This document shows, piece by piece, positions 24,960-34,183 of a stretch of DNA of 64,000 nucleotides. The stretch comes from Candidatus Nanopelagicales bacterium. GTDB taxonomy: Bacteria > Actinomycetota > Actinomycetes > S36-B12 > CAIYMF01. Each line of letters begins with the position of its first letter. Positions within the stretch are counted from its first letter, which is position 1. The translations under genes were made by a program, and so were the position numbers. The stretch covers positions 1 to 64,000 of the forward strand of contig JAFIHG010000027.1 in NCBI GenBank assembly GCA_017848795.1. Direction: 5' to 3'. The notes under the pieces were generated by a model, which saw only the letters and a list, made by a program, of their open reading frames with translations, searched no databases and was not told where the DNA came from.

Positions 24960-26276
24960 ATGACGGTCTCGCTGCACGACCCGCAGACGTACGTCGACGG
25001 TCCGCCGTTCGACGAGCTGGAGCGGCTGCGCGCGATGGGGCCGGTCGCCTGGCTGGACGAACCGGAGCTGCCCGGCCTGGCGGCTGGACCCGGGTACCAC
25101 CTGGTGCTGGAGCACGCGCTGGTGACCGAGGTGCTGCGGGATCCGGACCGCTTCTCCTCGGCGCTGCGCGGCACCCAGGTCAGCGACCCGGCGAGCGCCG
25201 AAGACCTGCGGTACGTGCAGCAGATGATGCTCAACATGGACCCGCCGGAGCACAGCCGGCTGCGGCGCATGGTCGCGCGCTCGTTCACCCCGCGCGCCGT
25301 ACGGTCCTTGGAGGAGCGCATCGCGTGGCACTCCCGGCTGATCGTGGACCGGATGCTCGCCGGTCCGCGGGAGTGCGACTTCGCCAAGGACGTCGCGGCC
25401 GACCTGCCGCTGCTCGCGCTGGCCGACGTCCTCGGCGTACCGGCCGAGGACCGGTGGCTGATGTTCGACTGGTCCAACCGGGTCATCGGCTACCTCGATC
25501 CCGACTACGCCGTCTCGGCGGACTTCGACGCCGCGGCCGGCACCGCGCTGGCCCGGGAGGCGCTGGCGCTGCGACCTGCGCCGGACGCGGATGGCCGGAT
25601 GCCCGACCCGCGCAGCCGTACCGGGATGCCGGACCTCTATCGCTACGCGCATCTGCTCGGTGACGCCAAGCGGCTCGATCCGGGTGCCGACGTCATGTCG
25701 ATCCTGCTGGCCCAGCTCGACGACGAGGGCGGGCTGATATCGGTCGAGGAGTTCGAGAACATGTTCTGGCTGTTCTCGGTCGCCGGGAACGAGACGCTGC
25801 GCAACGGTCTGCCGGGCGGGATGATCGCGCTGCTGTCCGACCCGGAACTGCAGCGCGAGCTGCGTGAACGGCCGACCCTGCTGGAGACGGCGGTGGACGA
25901 GATGCTGCGGTGGTGGACGCCGGTGATGGTGTTCCGGCGCACCGCGACCCGTGACACCGTGCTCGGGCCGGCGCGCGTCGCGGTCGGTGACAAGGTGGTC
26001 GTCTCGTTCCTCGCCGCCGACCGGGACCCGGCAGTGTTCGAGCGGCCCGCTGCGTTCGACGCCCGTCGTACGCCCAACCCGCACCTGTCGTTCGGGCACG
26101 GCCCGCACTTCTGCCTGGGCGCGCACCTGGCGCGGGCGCAGCTGCGGGCGCTGTTCGGCGAGCTGCTCGCCCGTTCGTCCTGGATCGAGGCGGCCGGCGA
26201 CCCGTCGTACCTGCGCTCGAACTTCCAGCGCGGGGTCAAGCGTCTCCCGATCCGCTGGACCCCTGTTTCCGGATGA
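24960..26276 (+). CDS. Cytochrome P450
   Basis: A 438-residue soluble bacterial P450. It has the I-helix AGNETLRN (residues 275-282, acid-alcohol pair altered to Glu-Thr), ExxR in EMLRWW and the haem loop FGHGPHFCLGAHLARA with Cys385 as iron ligand. The AGNET I-helix and the RWWTPVMVFRRTA block resemble actinobacterial CYP families such as CYP124/125/142, which hydroxylate sterol side chains or fatty acyl chains. The substrate here is unknown, and no ferredoxin is adjacent except that of the phenol operon. The stop codon (TCC GGA TGA) lies in the left arm of palindromic repeat copy 2. Confidence 0.9.
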   Translation: MTVSLHDPQTYVDGPPFDELERLRAMGPVAWLDEPELPGLAAGPGYHLVLEHALVTEVLRDPDRFSSALRGTQVSDPASAEDLRYVQQMMLNMDPPEHSRLRRMVARSFTPRAVRSLEERIAWHSRLIVDRMLAGPRECDFAKDVAADLPLLALADVLGVPAEDRWLMFDWSNRVIGYLDPDYAVSADFDAAAGTALAREALALRPAPDADGRMPDPRSRTGMPDLYRYAHLLGDAKRLDPGADVMSILLAQLDDEGGLISVEEFENMFWLFSVAGNETLRNGLPGGMIALLSDPELQRELRERPTLLETAVDEMLRWWTPVMVFRRTATRDTVLGPARVAVGDKVVVSFLAADRDPAVFERPAAFDARRTPNPHLSFGHGPHFCLGAHLARAQLRALFGELLARSSWIEAAGDPSYLRSNFQRGVKRLPIRWTPVSG

Positions 26277-26325
26277 ATGTGGCAGGACGCCGCTAAGAGT
26301 GGAGTCCTGCCACATTCATCCGGAA
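26267..26325. repeat. Palindromic repeat, copy 2
   Basis: Arms 26267-26291 and 26301-26325 (25 bp, one mismatch) around GCTAAGAGT. The arm core is TTCCGGATGAATGTGGCAG. It sits between convergent genes and provides the stop codons of both the P450 (left arm) and the histidine kinase (right arm, complement), each ending Ser-Gly-stop. It probably works as a bidirectional terminator. Confidence 0.9.
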
Positions 26326-27908
26326 CCGGTGGGGAGGTGGACGGTCACGACGGCGCCGGCGTCGTTCGCCACCGCCACGTGCCCACCGTGGGCCTCGGCG
26401 ACCGCGCGGACGATCGCCAGGCCGAGCCCGCTGCCGCCGGTGGTGCGCGAACGTGAGGCGTCGCCGCGGGCGAAGCGTTCGGTGGCCCGCGGCAGCAGGT
26501 CCGCCGGGAAGCCGGGACCGTCGTCGCGCACCTCGAGCTGGATGTGCGGACCGATCCGCAGCGCGCTGACCCGTACCGTCGTTCCGGGCGGGGTGTACGT
26601 GGCGGCGTTCGACAGCAGGTTGGTGACGACCTGGTGCAGCCGCGCCGGGTCACCGGGCACGCTCACGTCCGGACCCACCGGTCCGAGCTGCCAGTCGTGC
26701 TCCGGAGCCACGACGCGGATCTCCGCGATCGCGTCGTCGGCGAGCCGGGCCAGGTCGACCGTACGGTGCTCGAGCGGACGTCCCTCCTCCAGCGAGGCGA
26801 GCAGCAGCAGGTCGTCGACGAGTCCACCCATCCGGGCCGCGGCGGACTCGATACGGGCAGCGGACGCGAGGGCCTGCCCGGGGTGGTCGTCGCCGGCGCG
26901 GCGTACCAGCTCGGCGTAGCCGCGGATCGAGGCGAGCGGGGTACGCAGCTCGTGCCCGGCGTCCGAGACGAACTCCCGCAGCCGTGCCTCGGTGTCCTGC
27001 CGGGCACGCAGCGAGCGTTCGACGTGGTCGAGCATCGCGTTCATCGCGCTCGCCACCTGCCCGATCTCGCTGGCCGGGTCCGCCTCGGGTACCCGATCGG
27101 GGATCGTCACATCGCCGCGGTCGAGGGGGAGGGTCGCCACCTGGCCCGCAGTCTGCGCCACCCGCTGCAACGGTCGCAGCGAGCGCCGGATCCACCAGGA
27201 GGCGGCAAGCGTCACGACGAGCAACGCGACGAGCAGCGCCACGAGCTCGATCACCACGAAGGCCCGGGTCACCGCGCTCACCCGGGAGAGCGGTGTCGCG
27301 GCCACGAGCGTCGCCCGCTCGCCGGTCGAGAGCGTGACTGGTACGGCGACCGCGCGCGCCTCGCCGAGCTCGGAGAGCGAGATCGTGACCGGCGGTGTCG
27401 ACCGCGCCGACGACACCGACTGCAGCGCCCGAAGGTCGGCGGCGCCCACCGGTTCCAGCTGTGCCGGTGCGGGCCCGTACGTCGCGGTCAGCCGCTGAGC
27501 CGACCCCGCGGTGACGAGGAAGACCCCTGCGCCCTGTTGCTGCCACGCCCCGATCGCGTCGGTCGGGCCGTGCAGCGGCGAGGCGCGCAGCGCCTGGTCA
27601 CGTACGGATGTCAGGCCGTCGTCGATCTGACTGACGAGCGAGCGTTGCAGTACGGCGTACGTCGCGACCCCGCAGCCGGCGAGGGCGACCGCCACCACGA
27701 CCAGCAGGCCGAGCACCAGCCGCCATCGCAAGGACAACCCGTGCCACCGCGACCGCTCCTCGGTCGCCGGCTGCGGCGGGGGTACGGCGGGGTGGCCCGT
27801 CGCAGGGCCGGTGGACAACAGTTCGGGCGGCCCGACGGCGACCGCTGGCTCGGGGGGTACGGGCTCGCGCTCCCCGCTCACCGGCGCCCCGGACGCTCGC
27901 TGCACCAT
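26316..27908 (-). CDS. Sensor histidine kinase
   Basis: Membrane sensor of the OmpR-coupled class, 530 residues. A Pro-rich cytoplasmic start (1-57) is followed by TM1 (LVLGLLVVVAVALAGCGVATY), an extracytoplasmic sensor of ~120 residues, TM2 (ELVALLVALLVVTLAASWW), a HAMP domain, the H-box DAGHELRTPLASIRGY with phospho-His319, and N/G boxes (NLLSNAATYTPPG, DDGPGF, GSGLGLAIV). It lies 2 bp downstream of its response regulator. The signal is unknown. Its last two codons and stop come from palindromic repeat copy 2. Confidence 0.92.
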   Translation of the reverse strand: MVQRASGAPVSGEREPVPPEPAVAVGPPELLSTGPATGHPAVPPPQPATEERSRWHGLSLRWRLVLGLLVVVAVALAGCGVATYAVLQRSLVSQIDDGLTSVRDQALRASPLHGPTDAIGAWQQQGAGVFLVTAGSAQRLTATYGPAPAQLEPVGAADLRALQSVSSARSTPPVTISLSELGEARAVAVPVTLSTGERATLVAATPLSRVSAVTRAFVVIELVALLVALLVVTLAASWWIRRSLRPLQRVAQTAGQVATLPLDRGDVTIPDRVPEADPASEIGQVASAMNAMLDHVERSLRARQDTEARLREFVSDAGHELRTPLASIRGYAELVRRAGDDHPGQALASAARIESAAARMGGLVDDLLLLASLEEGRPLEHRTVDLARLADDAIAEIRVVAPEHDWQLGPVGPDVSVPGDPARLHQVVTNLLSNAATYTPPGTTVRVSALRIGPHIQLEVRDDGPGFPADLLPRATERFARGDASRSRTTGGSGLGLAIVRAVAEAHGGHVAVANDAGAVVTVHLPTGSG

Positions 27909-27910
27909 GC

Positions 27911-28678
27911 TCAGGCGTCGCCGGTCCGCGGTGCACGCAGCACGTACCCGACTCCGCGCACGGTGTGGATGAGCGGTTCGCGGTCGGCATCGACCTTGCG
28001 TCGCAGGTAGCCGACGTACTGCTCCACGACGTTGCTGCGGCCGGCGAAGTCGTAGTGCCAGACCCGGTCCAGGATCTGGGACTTGGACACGACGGTGCGG
28101 GCGTTGAGCATCAGGAAGCGCAGCAGGTCGAACTCGGTGGGTGTGAGCTCGATCAGCGCATCGCCGCGGCGCACCTCACGGGAGCGTTCGTCGAGGGTCA
28201 GGTCGCTGACGCGCAGCACGTCGTCGCTCTCGTCGAGCCGGCCCGAGCGCCGCAGCACCGCCTGCAGGCGCGCGAGCAGCTCTTCCAGGCTGAACGGCTT
28301 GGTGACGTAGTCGTCGGCTCCCGCGCGCAGCCCGCTCACCCGGTCGCGGGTCTCGCCCCGCGCGGTCAGCAGCACGACCGGCAGTCCGGGGTGTTCGGTA
28401 CGCAGCCGGGAGAGCAGCGAGATGCCGTCCTGGCCGGGCAGCATGACGTCGAGCACGGCGATGTCGGGGCGCAGCTCGCGGGCGGCCTGCATCGCGCTGT
28501 CGCCGTCGCCGGCCGTCACGGCACGGCAGCCGTCGAACCGCAGCGCCGTGGCCACCATGTCGGCGAGGTCGGGTTCGTCGTCGACGACGAGGACCCGCAC
28601 CGGGTCCTTGTCGTTCGTACGCAGGTAGGACTGCGGGTCCTCAGCTCCGTGGCGTCCGGCCCCGACTGTGCTCGTCAC
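27911..28678 (-). CDS. OmpR-family response regulator
   Basis: A 255-residue DNA-binding response regulator: receiver domain (acidic pocket VVDDEPD at 31-37, phospho-acceptor Asp77 in AVLDVMLPG, TKPF switch Lys) and a winged-helix Trans_reg_C domain ending RRKVDADREPLIHTVRGVGYVLR. Its gene precedes the kinase gene, 2 bp apart. GTG 28678 was chosen as start; a Met/Val further in is possible, because residues 1-25 are not part of the fold. It is related to PrrA/MprA/TcrA-type actinobacterial regulators. Targets are unknown. Confidence 0.92.
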   Translation of the reverse strand: MTSTVGAGRHGAEDPQSYLRTNDKDPVRVLVVDDEPDLADMVATALRFDGCRAVTAGDGDSAMQAARELRPDIAVLDVMLPGQDGISLLSRLRTEHPGLPVVLLTARGETRDRVSGLRAGADDYVTKPFSLEELLARLQAVLRRSGRLDESDDVLRVSDLTLDERSREVRRGDALIELTPTEFDLLRFLMLNARTVVSKSQILDRVWHYDFAGRSNVVEQYVGYLRRKVDADREPLIHTVRGVGYVLRAPRTGDA

Positions 28679-28884
28679 CGCTCGTCCTCCTCGTTCGCGC
28701 GTGCGCCCCGCGATCCCATCATCTGTGACGTCCCTGTGAAAGTGCTGATGGCGGGCGGTGCGGCGGCTGCGAGAACCGTGCGTGCTGGTGGCCAGGCGGC
28801 GTAGCGGGCTAGGGTGGCCCCCGGTACGTCCGTCCTGTGCCGAGGCCACTGGGGAAGGTGACCCTCGAGACAGGAGGCCTCGCC

Positions 28885-29430
28885 ATGGTCGAGCACCGGA
28901 CGCTCACCGCCACCCCCGCGCGCCGGCCCGGCGGCCCGCGCAGCCGAGGGGTGCTCTACGTGCACTCGGTACCGCGCGCCCTGGCGCCGCACGTCGAGTG
29001 GGCGGTCGCCGCCGTGCTCGAGAACGACACCCCGCTGCGTTGGCGTCCCCAGCCCATGGCCCCGGGCCAGGTGCGGGCCGAGCAGGTCTGGACCGGAAAG
29101 CCCGGTACCGCCGCGCGGCTGGTCTCCTCGCTGCGCCGCTGGGAGCGGTTGCGGGTCGAGGTCACCGAGGAACCGAGCGACGGCCATGAGGGCGAGCGGT
29201 ACGCGCTGACGCCGACGCTCGGGATCTTCCGTGCCGCGATCGGAGCGAACGGCGACCTGCAGGTCGGGGAGGAGCGGCTGCGCGGCGCCCTCGCCCGTAC
29301 GGCCGGCCAGCCCGCCGCGCTGCGCGAGGAGCTCGAGCGGCTGCTGGGCGGCCCGTGGGACGCCGAGCTGGAACCGTTCCGCGCCGCTGGCGACGGCACG
29401 CCGGTACGGCTGCTGCACCGCACCGGCTAA
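28885..29430 (+). CDS. DUF3145 family protein
   Basis: A 181-residue actinobacterial protein of unknown function (DUF3145). Diagnostic stretches are TRGVLYVHSVPRALAPHVEWAV-like sequence near residue 20 and WERLRVEVTEEPSDG near 92. Members lie beside fatty-acid synthesis genes in many actinobacteria, as here, convergent with fabF 26 bp away. GGAGG at 28873-28877 supports ATG 28885. No catalytic motif or membrane segment is visible. Confidence 0.82.
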   Translation: MVEHRTLTATPARRPGGPRSRGVLYVHSVPRALAPHVEWAVAAVLENDTPLRWRPQPMAPGQVRAEQVWTGKPGTAARLVSSLRRWERLRVEVTEEPSDGHEGERYALTPTLGIFRAAIGANGDLQVGEERLRGALARTAGQPAALREELERLLGGPWDAELEPFRAAGDGTPVRLLHRTG

Positions 29431-29456
29431 CCGGCCGCGACCAGACGCTGCTCGGG

Positions 29457-30698
29457 TCAGACGCTGGTGAACATGAGCGCGACGTTGTGACCGCCGAACC
29501 CGAAAGAGTTGTTGAGCGCCGCGATGTCTCCCTCGCGCAACGGCCGCGGCGTACCGGACACCACGTCGAGCGGGATCGCATCGTCCGGGTCGTCGAGGTT
29601 GGCGGTGACCGGCGCGAGCCGGTCCCGCAGCGCCAGGACGACCGCGACCGACTCGACAGCGCCGGCGCCGCCGAGCAGGTGACCGGTCATCGACTTGGTA
29701 CCGGACACCGCGACGTGATCCGCCGCGTCACCGAGCGCGCTGCGGATCGCGGTGGCCTCGGCGATGTCGCCGAGCGGCGTGGAGGTCGCGTGGGCGTTCA
29801 GGTGCACGACATCGTCGGGTGCGATCCCGGCGGCCGCCAAGGCGTATCGCATGGCCGCGGCCGCGCCACGGCCCTCGGGCTCGGGCTGCGCGATGTGGTG
29901 CCCGTCCGCCGACAGGCCCGCGCCGGCGAGCTCGGCGTAGACCCGGGCCCCGCGCGCCGCGGCGTGCTCGGCCGACTCCAGTACGAGCATCCCGGCGCCT
30001 TCGCCCATGACGAAGCCGTCGCGCGCCTTGTCGTACGGCCGGCTGGCCCGCTCCGGCTCGTCGTTGCGTGTCGAGAGGGCCCGCATCGCGCCGAAGGAGG
30101 CCACGGTGATCGGGTGGATGCAGGCCTCGGTGCCGCCCGCCATCACGACGTCGGCCCGGCCGCTGCGGATCATCTCGAGCCCGACCGACATCGCCTCGGC
30201 GCCGGAGGCACAGGCGCTCACCGGAGTGTGGATGCCGGCGCGTGCGCCGAGGTCGAGCCCGACCCAGGCGGCGGCGCCGTTCGGCATCAGCTGCGGCACG
30301 GCCATCGGGGACACCCGCGAGGCCCCGCGGGTGTTCAGGATGTCGTAGTTGTCCAACAGGCTGATGATGCCGCCGATGCCGGAGGCGACTACGGCGCCGA
30401 GCCGCTCCGGGTCGACCTCGGGTGCGCCGGCGTCGGCCCACGCCTCGCGCGAGGCGATGAGCGCGAGCTGCTGGTTGCGGTCGAGCTTGCGCGCCTCGAC
30501 CCGTTGCAGGACCTCGCTCGGGTCGACCTCGGCCGTACCGGCGATGCGGACCGGCAGGTCGGCGAATCGCTCACCTGTGAGCGCCCGGACACCCACCCGG
30601 CCGGCGAGCAGTGACTGCCAGGTGGATGCGACGTCGCCACCGACCGGGGTGGTGGCACCCAGGCCGGTGACGACGACGCGGCGGTTCGGGTCGTACAT
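29457..30698 (-). CDS. fabF: Beta-ketoacyl-ACP synthase II
   Basis: Elongating condensing enzyme of type II fatty acid synthesis. It has 413 residues, normal for FabF. The catalytic triad is Cys163 (VSACASGAEAM), His303 (NAHATSTPLGD) and His340 (KSMTGHLLGGAG). It is the last gene of the fabD-fabH-acpP-fabF operon, starting 3 bp after the ACP stop. Confidence 0.95.
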   Translation of the reverse strand: MYDPNRRVVVTGLGATTPVGGDVASTWQSLLAGRVGVRALTGERFADLPVRIAGTAEVDPSEVLQRVEARKLDRNQQLALIASREAWADAGAPEVDPERLGAVVASGIGGIISLLDNYDILNTRGASRVSPMAVPQLMPNGAAAWVGLDLGARAGIHTPVSACASGAEAMSVGLEMIRSGRADVVMAGGTEACIHPITVASFGAMRALSTRNDEPERASRPYDKARDGFVMGEGAGMLVLESAEHAAARGARVYAELAGAGLSADGHHIAQPEPEGRGAAAAMRYALAAAGIAPDDVVHLNAHATSTPLGDIAEATAIRSALGDAADHVAVSGTKSMTGHLLGGAGAVESVAVVLALRDRLAPVTANLDDPDDAIPLDVVSGTPRPLREGDIAALNNSFGFGGHNVALMFTSV

Positions 30699-30701
30699 CG
30701 C

Positions 30702-30950
30702 TCAGGAGCTCGCCTTGGCGATGTAGGAGACCGCGTCGCCGACCGTGCTCAGGTTCTTGACCTCGGTGTCGGGGATCGTGACCCCGAACTTGTCCTCGGC
30801 CGCCATGACGACCTCGACCATGGACAGCGAGTCGATGTCGAGGTCGTCGACGAACGACTTCTCGCTCGTGACGTCCTCCACCGGGGTGCCTGCCACCTCG
30901 TTGACGATTCCGGCGAGACCCTCCAGGATCTCCTGCTCGGACTGGGCCAC
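30702..30950 (-). CDS. acpP: Acyl carrier protein
   Basis: An 82-residue acidic ACP. Ser41 in DIDSLSMVEVVM is the phosphopantetheine site. GTG 30950 is the start. It sits between fabH (73-bp gap) and fabF, as in actinobacterial FAS II operons. Confidence 0.95.
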   Translation of the reverse strand: MAQSEQEILEGLAGIVNEVAGTPVEDVTSEKSFVDDLDIDSLSMVEVVMAAEDKFGVTIPDTEVKNLSTVGDAVSYIAKASS

Positions 30951-31023
30951 GGTGCTCTCCTTGCGGTCGGTTTGGCTTGCCTGCTGGATGGTTCACCCGC
31001 GAGCGCGGGAGCGGGGGCGCCCG

Positions 31024-32022
31024 TCAGGGCAGCGTCACCACCTGGGCGGCGTACGCGAGTCCGGCGCCGAAGCCGATGAACAGTGCGGTCTGCCCGGTGT
31101 GCACCGAGCCGTCCGCTATCAACCGGTCGAGCGCCAGCGGTATCGACGCCGCCGACGTGTTGCCGGCCGTGACGATGTCACGCGCGACGAGCACCGAGCC
31201 GGGCAGCCCGAGCTCCTTGATCATCGCGTCGGTGATGCGCATGTTGGCCTGGTGCGGCACGAAGACGTCGAGGTCCGCGGCGGTGAGCCCGGTGGCCTCG
31301 AGCGCCTTGCGTGCGACGGCCGCCATGTCGCGCACCGCCCACCGGAACACCGCCTGGCCCTTCATGGTGAGGGAGGGCCAGCCGTGGGGATCGTCGCGGT
31401 ACTCGGTCCACGACTGGGTCATCGTTATCGCGTCGAGCTGCGCGCCGTCCGAGCCCCATACGACGGGGCCGATCTGCGGTGTCTGCGACGGTCCGACGAC
31501 CACCGCGCCGGCGCCGTCGGCGAACAGGAAGGCGATGGTGCGGTCGGTGCGGTCGACGATGTCGGTGAGCTTCTCGACCCCGACGACGAGGACGTGTTCG
31601 GCGGTGCTCGCGCGGACGAGCGCATCGGCCTGGGCCAGGCCGTAGCAGAACCCGGCGCAGGCCGCGCTCACGTCCATCGCCGCGGCACCGCCCGTACCGA
31701 GACGGTCGGCGACCGCGGCCGCGGCGGACGGCGTCTGGTACGGGTGCGTGACGGTGGCGACGAGGACCACGTCGACGGCGTCGGCGGTGATGCCCGCGTG
31801 GGCGAGCGCCTTGCCGGCGGCGTCGGTCGCCATGTCGACGACGCTCTCGTCCGGCGCGGCGTACCGCCGTTCGACGATCCCCGACCGTTCCCGGATCCAC
31901 TCGTCCGAGGAGTCGATGTGCTGGCAGACCTCGTCGTTGGTCACGACGCGTTCCGGTCGGTACGCGCCCACTCCGAGGATGCGGCTCCCCGCCCGGGTGC
32001 TCGGCATGCGCAGCGCGGTCAT
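31024..32022 (-). CDS. fabH: Beta-ketoacyl-ACP synthase III
   Basis: Initiates fatty acid synthesis by condensing a short acyl-CoA with malonyl-ACP; in actinobacteria often branched primers. The 332-residue protein has Cys122 (SAACAGFCYGL), His257 (VPHQANMRI) and Asn288 (AGNTSAAS). ATG 32022 overlaps the fabD stop as ATGA, which fixes the start despite an open frame upstream. Confidence 0.95.
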   Translation of the reverse strand: MTALRMPSTRAGSRILGVGAYRPERVVTNDEVCQHIDSSDEWIRERSGIVERRYAAPDESVVDMATDAAGKALAHAGITADAVDVVLVATVTHPYQTPSAAAAVADRLGTGGAAAMDVSAACAGFCYGLAQADALVRASTAEHVLVVGVEKLTDIVDRTDRTIAFLFADGAGAVVVGPSQTPQIGPVVWGSDGAQLDAITMTQSWTEYRDDPHGWPSLTMKGQAVFRWAVRDMAAVARKALEATGLTAADLDVFVPHQANMRITDAMIKELGLPGSVLVARDIVTAGNTSAASIPLALDRLIADGSVHTGQTALFIGFGAGLAYAAQVVTLP

Positions 32023-33185
32023 GCGTGGCCTCCTTCCGGCTGCAGGCGCACCAGTGGCTGACCCGCCGACACCTGGTCGCCGTCGGCCACCAGCCATTCG
32101 ATGACAGTACCGCCGTGGGAGGCGACGAGCGGGAGTTCGCCGTCCGCCGCCATGATCGCCCCGAGCCGGGTGCCGGCCGCCACGTCCGTGCCGACCGGTG
32201 CGTCGGCTCCGCGCCGGACGGTCCCGGCCTTCGCGGCTGCGAGCAATCGCCACTGCGGTGCGAGGTCCGCGGCCGGGCCGAGCAGCTCGCGCGCCGCGGC
32301 GAGGTCGTCGGGGGACTTGAGGGCGAGAGTCTCGACCCCGGGCATGGCACGCCGCGCCAGGCCGGTCAGGGTGCCGGCAGGAGGCAGCTCGATCAGCGTC
32401 GTCACGCCGAGGTCCACGAGCGTCGCCATCACCAGGTCCCACCGCACCGGGGAACTCACCTGGGCGACGAGGCGCGCCACCGTGTCGGCGCCTCCGTTGA
32501 CCGCTGCTCCCTCCGCGTTCGACAGCAGCCGTACCCGCGGCTCGCCCACGGTGAGCGCGGCGACATGGGCGGCGAGGGCCTCGACGGCCGGCGCCATGTG
32601 CGTGGTGTGGAAGGCGCCGGCCACCTGCAGCGGGCGCAGCCGGGCGCGGGCGGGCGGGTCGGCGGCGAACGCGTCGAGCTGCTCCAGGGTGCCCGCCGCC
32701 ACCAGCTGTCCGGCGCCGTTGTCGTTGGCGGGGGTCAGCCCGTGCTTCGCGATCGCCGCCAGTACCTCGTCGCGGTCACCACCCAGCACCGCAGTCATCC
32801 CGGTGGGGACGCGTGCGGCGGCGGCCGCCATGCCGTCGGCGCGCACCCGCACCAGCGCCATCGCCTGCTGCGGGCTGAGCACACCCGCCACGACGGCGGC
32901 GGTGATCTCCCCGACGCTGTGTCCGGCGGTCGCGTCGACGCCGGCGGGCGTCCCGTCCGGGAAGAGCAGCGGCAGGACCAGCAGCCCCGCGGCGACGATG
33001 AGCGGCTGGGCCACCGCGGTGTCGCGGATCGTGTCGGCGTCGCTGGTGGTGCCGTGCGCGACGAGATCGAGCCCCGCTGCGTCCGAGAGCTGCTCCAGAT
33101 ACGTACGGGTGCCGGGCAGCTCGAGCCACGGCGCGAGGAACCCGGGGGTCTGCGAGCCCTGTCCCGGGGCGACGACAGCGAGCAC
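32019..33185 (-). CDS. fabD: Malonyl-CoA:ACP transacylase with C-terminal lipoyl/biotinyl-like domain
   Basis: Loads malonyl groups onto ACP. The N-terminal ~305 residues are a normal FabD: GQGSQ (9-13), nucleophile Ser90 in GHSVG and the His of AFHTTHM near residue 196. The protein continues for about 80 further residues (309-388), where LVASHGGTVIEWLVADGDQV and SAGQPLVRLQPEGG look like half of a lipoyl/biotinyl barrel. No MKM lysine is present, so the domain is probably not modified. It starts at GTG 33185 and is the first gene of the FAS II operon, divergent from the pirin gene. Confidence 0.9.
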   Translation of the reverse strand: MLAVVAPGQGSQTPGFLAPWLELPGTRTYLEQLSDAAGLDLVAHGTTSDADTIRDTAVAQPLIVAAGLLVLPLLFPDGTPAGVDATAGHSVGEITAAVVAGVLSPQQAMALVRVRADGMAAAAARVPTGMTAVLGGDRDEVLAAIAKHGLTPANDNGAGQLVAAGTLEQLDAFAADPPARARLRPLQVAGAFHTTHMAPAVEALAAHVAALTVGEPRVRLLSNAEGAAVNGGADTVARLVAQVSSPVRWDLVMATLVDLGVTTLIELPPAGTLTGLARRAMPGVETLALKSPDDLAAARELLGPAADLAPQWRLLAAAKAGTVRRGADAPVGTDVAAGTRLGAIMAADGELPLVASHGGTVIEWLVADGDQVSAGQPLVRLQPEGGHA

Positions 33186-33269
33186 CTTCGACAGCCTCCC
33201 GTACGTGTTCCCCGTGGTCGGTCCCCCGCTGCTTGCCGCGAGCCGGTTCCTGCCCCGCAGACTAGCGGG

Positions 33270-34001
33270 ATGGACCGCGTCGACCTCCGCCGTGCCGGTG
33301 ATCGTTTCCTGACCCGTACCGACTGGCTCGAGTCCTGGCACTCGTTCTCCTTCGGCCCGCACTACGACCCGGCCAACACCGGGTTCGGCGCGCTCGTCGT
33401 CAACAACGACGACCGTGTCGTTGCGGGCGCCGGGTTCGACCTGCACCCGCACCGCGACATGGAGATCGTCACCTGGGTCCTGGCCGGGTCGCTGACCCAC
33501 CGCGACTCGGCCGGGAACGCGGGCGTGATCGTCCCCGGGCTCGCGCAGCGGATGAGCGCCGGTCGCGGGATCCGGCACAGCGAGCGCAACGACGCCTGGA
33601 CCCTCACCGGGAACGAGCCGCACACCGACCCCGCCCACTTCGTGCAGATGTGGGTACGTCCCGACGAGCCCGGCGGTGAGCCCGGCTACGCGCAGCTCGA
33701 CGTCACGACCGCCCTGGCCCGGCCCGACTGGGTGCCGGTCGCGAGTGGCCGCGCCGGGCAGCAGGCGGCCGTACGGATCGCTGCGAGCGGCGCCACGCTG
33801 CACGCCGTACGCCTGCCGGCCGATGCCCACGTCGCGCTGCCGGCGGCGCCCCGGGTCCACCTCTTCGTCGCGCTCGGCACGGCGGAACTGGAGGGCGCCG
33901 GCCCGCTGGCAGCGGGGGACGCCGTACGCCTCACCGGCTCCGAGGGCCGGCGGATCACAGCGACAACCGACAGCGAGCTGCTCGCCTGGGAGCTGCACTG
34001 A
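33270..34001 (+). CDS. Pirin family protein
   Basis: A 243-residue bicupin. The N-terminal cupin carries the metal site: HPHRDMEIVTWVLAG (two His and Glu) and RGIRHSERN further on. Some pirins are quercetin 2,3-dioxygenases, others redox-linked regulators; which applies here is unknown. The start is ATG 33270. It is divergent from fabD, with an 84-bp shared promoter region. Confidence 0.88.
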   Translation: MDRVDLRRAGDRFLTRTDWLESWHSFSFGPHYDPANTGFGALVVNNDDRVVAGAGFDLHPHRDMEIVTWVLAGSLTHRDSAGNAGVIVPGLAQRMSAGRGIRHSERNDAWTLTGNEPHTDPAHFVQMWVRPDEPGGEPGYAQLDVTTALARPDWVPVASGRAGQQAAVRIAASGATLHAVRLPADAHVALPAAPRVHLFVALGTAELEGAGPLAAGDAVRLTGSEGRRITATTDSELLAWELH

Positions 34002-34037
34002 TCCGCGGCACTGCGCGATCGGCGTGCCCGACGCCGC

Positions 34038-34093
34038 CGATCATGACGTCGGTGGGATCGGCAGCGCTGCTGGGCCCACCAACGTCATGATCG
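34038..34093. repeat. GATCATGACGTYGGTGGG palindrome, copy a
   Basis: Arms 34038-34056 and 34075-34093 (19 bp, one mismatch) around an 18-nt loop. A second copy lies at 35168-35223, at the other side of the single gene between them. Likely a hairpin terminator or small dispersed element. Confidence 0.8.
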
Positions 34094-34183
34094 ACGCCGG
34101 TCCGATGTCGTCCACAGCGCTCGAGCCCGGCGCGCTGTTCACAGCAGCCGCCGCCATCGGGGCGTACGCCGTGGCGTGCGGCT

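Noticed and set aside
28679-28884. 206-bp gap between the response regulator and DUF3145 checked for small RNA or riboswitch
   Set aside because: No stable stem-loop set or known riboswitch pattern was seen; it is a plain divergent promoter region.
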